From NCBI GenBank assembly GCA_029379385.1, contig CM055607.1:16988001-17052000 (forward strand): a DNA stretch of 64,000 bases. Reading direction: 5' to 3'. The position numbers and the translations under genes were made by a program. The stretch comes from Quillaja saponaria. Lineage: Eukaryota > Streptophyta > Magnoliopsida > Fabales > Quillajaceae. The notes beneath the pieces are model-generated. The model was not told where the DNA came from and did not search any database. It saw nothing but the letters and a program-made list of their open reading frames with translations. Positions 62,656-64,000 of the stretch are shown one piece after another. Every line of letters begins with the position of its first letter. Within the stretch, counting starts at the first letter, position 1.

Positions 62656-63083
62656 TTGGGTGGCAGGCTCCGAAAACGGATTTCGAGGTCAAGCTTATCA
62701 ATTGGTTCTGATGGACGGGTTTATGTGTGTCATATTATTCTTGACCATAATCATGAATTGAGCCCAGGAAAGATACACGGTAATAGATGTAAAAAGAGCA
62801 ATGGTCCTTGTAAGAAGAAAATATCAAAAGTGAAAGAGCAAGGGATAACAAAAGTGGGGCAGGTCATACCCTTTTCTTGTACGCCATTAAAGGATGATTA
62901 ATTCTACTTTATCTGTAATTGCAAAATATCTCTTAATTCTCTCCTGCTTACCTTGGGAACCAAAAGAGAGAGAAGCTCCGAGAAAGAGATAGGTTTCGTT
63001 GAGGATGATAGATCGATTTTGGAAGAGGATTTTCTTCAGCTTCGAAAAATGTTATTGAATCAACAACAATTAGAAGTGGGTCG
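62656..63083 (+). pseudogene. FAR1/FHY3-like DNA-binding domain fragment captured in LTR copy 8
   Basis: An open stretch of about 80 codons (62656-62901) reads DGRVYVCHIILDHNHELSPG followed by a lysine-rich linker (CKKSNGPCKKKISKVKE). The HNH with an upstream Cys matches the end of the FAR1 zinc-binding domain (C-C-H-x-H) of the transposase-derived FAR1/FHY3 transcription factors. Further on, a second frame gives RSILEEDFLQLRKMLLNQQQ, which could be a following segment. There is no start codon; the segment is preceded by tgggtggcag, which looks like a splice acceptor, as if genomic DNA with an exon had been captured. It may equally come from a FAR1-related transposon. The flanking DNA on both sides is LTR. 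Confidence 0.5.
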
Positions 63084-63634
63084 TAAGTGATGAATGAGAT
63101 CAATATACTGATGAGTGGATTGCGTGCTCTTTGGTTACTAGATTATTATGTGTAATTGTGTGTGTAATTGAATTATGCTTGGTGAATAAATTGTTTGTGG
63201 TTGATAAATGCCAACAAAGTGAAATTTTCTGAGAAATGATTTTTACTTCAAAAATTGAAAATTTCAGGTGTACCTAGGATATTCTAATTTGAAATTATGA
63301 GATATTCTGATCTTGGTAGATATTTTTAAAATTTGAGTGCTCAGCCCCGATGGGATGGATTATGTATGAAGAATAATCTGTTGTGCGAGAGCGTAAATGC
63401 CCGGTGGGGGTGATACTTTTGTGTGGGGCTGATTTACTCTGTTGGCACTTTGCTTGATTTGTATGTTTTGTTTGGAATTATGAATTTCAGATATTTGAAT
63501 TGAGTTATTTATGTTGTAAAACATGTGATTCCTGGCTTTATAATAATTACACGTACTTGCTTGTACTATTAGATTAAAATATGAATACTGCTACTTGAGA
63601 TTAAATAATAATATATGTGCTTTGAGTGATGTTA

Positions 63635-63649
63635 GTTCCATTTGGGTAC
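63635..63649. promoter_or_regulatory. Conserved LTR palindrome (copy 8)
   Basis: The sequence gttccatttgggtac is a decayed version in which the right arm is intact and the left arm has two changes. Confidence 0.4.
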
Positions 63650-63895
63650 GATCTTTCACTCAACCCTCCTTGTTGATATTTTTTTTTAGTAACAAGATCT
63701 AAAGGATGGTTACTATCGATAATGAAATTTGCCAAGTATTTGGAGGCAAGGTAATTCTTCGGAATTTCAATCTTGAAGTCAAAGAGTAAAAGTTTGCAGT
63801 CACATTAGAGTTATGAGGTGTCTAGTCTTATGTTGTGTAATAGTCTAGTTGATTATTATCATGATAAGAAACAAGGTGGAGCTCCTTGGTTATTT

Positions 63896-63907
63896 TGGTA
63901 TCAGAGC
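63896..63907 (+). other. Primer binding site (initiator tRNA-Met type) of an LTR retrotransposon
   Basis: tggtatcagagc is complementary to the 3' end of plant initiator tRNA-Met, the usual primer for Ty3/Gypsy chromoviruses and many Copia elements. The following ttgggtttagaggt fits the untranslated leader before gag. Coding sequence is expected beyond the right edge of the window. Confidence 0.85.
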
Positions 63908-64000
63908 TTGGGTTTAGAGGTCCGTGACTGTAAATACGAGATGTTGTTGCTTTGTTTGCAATTGTTACCTAGGGCATATGTGGACTTAGTGACACGTTCT

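Larger units (their letters stand above)
59059..63888 (+). mobile_element. LTR copy 8, probable 5' LTR of an element leaving the window
   Basis: It starts tgcttataaccc at 59059, is interrupted by solo LTR copy 9 (59283-62331), and resumes at 62337. It has the family blocks gctcagccccgatggg at 63339, aatgcccggtggggg at 63396 and the palindrome at 63635-63649. It stops after gagctccttg at 63888, where other copies continue for nearly 290 bases to gtgaca, and a primer binding site follows within eight bases. Its terminal part has therefore been deleted. Its middle is replaced by a FAR1-like fragment (about 62656-63080). Confidence 0.75.

Noticed and set aside
63896..63907. Possible tRNA-Met gene fragment
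   Set aside because: Only the 12-base primer binding site is present; there is no cloverleaf sequence around it.

Overview
This is an AT-rich nuclear window from a eudicot plant. The evidence is GT-AG intron-split genes whose best matches are plant proteins, together with plant-type Mutator, PIF/Harbinger and long-LTR Ty3/Gypsy elements. All identifications come from reading the sequence; no database was searched.

Only four host genes can be supported. At the left edge, five 3'-terminal exons (1192-4547, +) encode the C-terminal 193 residues of a chloroplast membrane protein of the Arabidopsis At5g03900 family. A small single-exon plant protein of 91 aa lies at 9189-9464 (+). At the right, a glucosamine-6-phosphate N-acetyltransferase gene (GNA1, 52945-53418, -) sits head to head with a four-exon mitochondrial iron-sulfur carrier gene of the ISCA2 type (54422-57151, +), and the two appear to share one promoter region. 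At5g03900 and the ISCA2 gene (At5g03905) are neighbours in Arabidopsis as I recall it, so this window looks like the same neighbourhood opened up by about 50 kb of transposons. As sequenced, the ISCA2 gene has one extra base in exon 3 that breaks its frame.

The interval between the host genes is a nested transposon landscape. Its centrepiece is a 19 kb composite Mutator-like element (13376-32550) flanked by a near-perfect 9-bp target duplication. It has one terminal inverted repeat (TIR) unit on the left and about six tandem units on the right. On the minus strand it carries a decayed MuDR-type transposase gene followed by a plant-mobile-domain (PMD) gene, and both genes end in the same roughly 200-bp 3' sequence. 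A 1.2 kb AT-rich minisatellite lies just inside the left TIR.

Nine copies of one unusually long LTR family (intact copies 3-4.6 kb) occupy much of the window. Six can be delimited with 5-bp target duplications as solo LTRs. Some are nested LTR in LTR. One sits inside the MuDR gene, one inside the element's 5' region and one beside a PIF/Harbinger transposase remnant. The last copy (59059-63888) is followed by a tRNA-Met-type primer binding site at 63896-63907, so it is probably the 5' LTR of an element that runs off the right edge. That LTR also contains a fragment resembling the FAR1/FHY3 DNA-binding domain. A 15-bp palindrome is kept in seven of the nine LTR copies.
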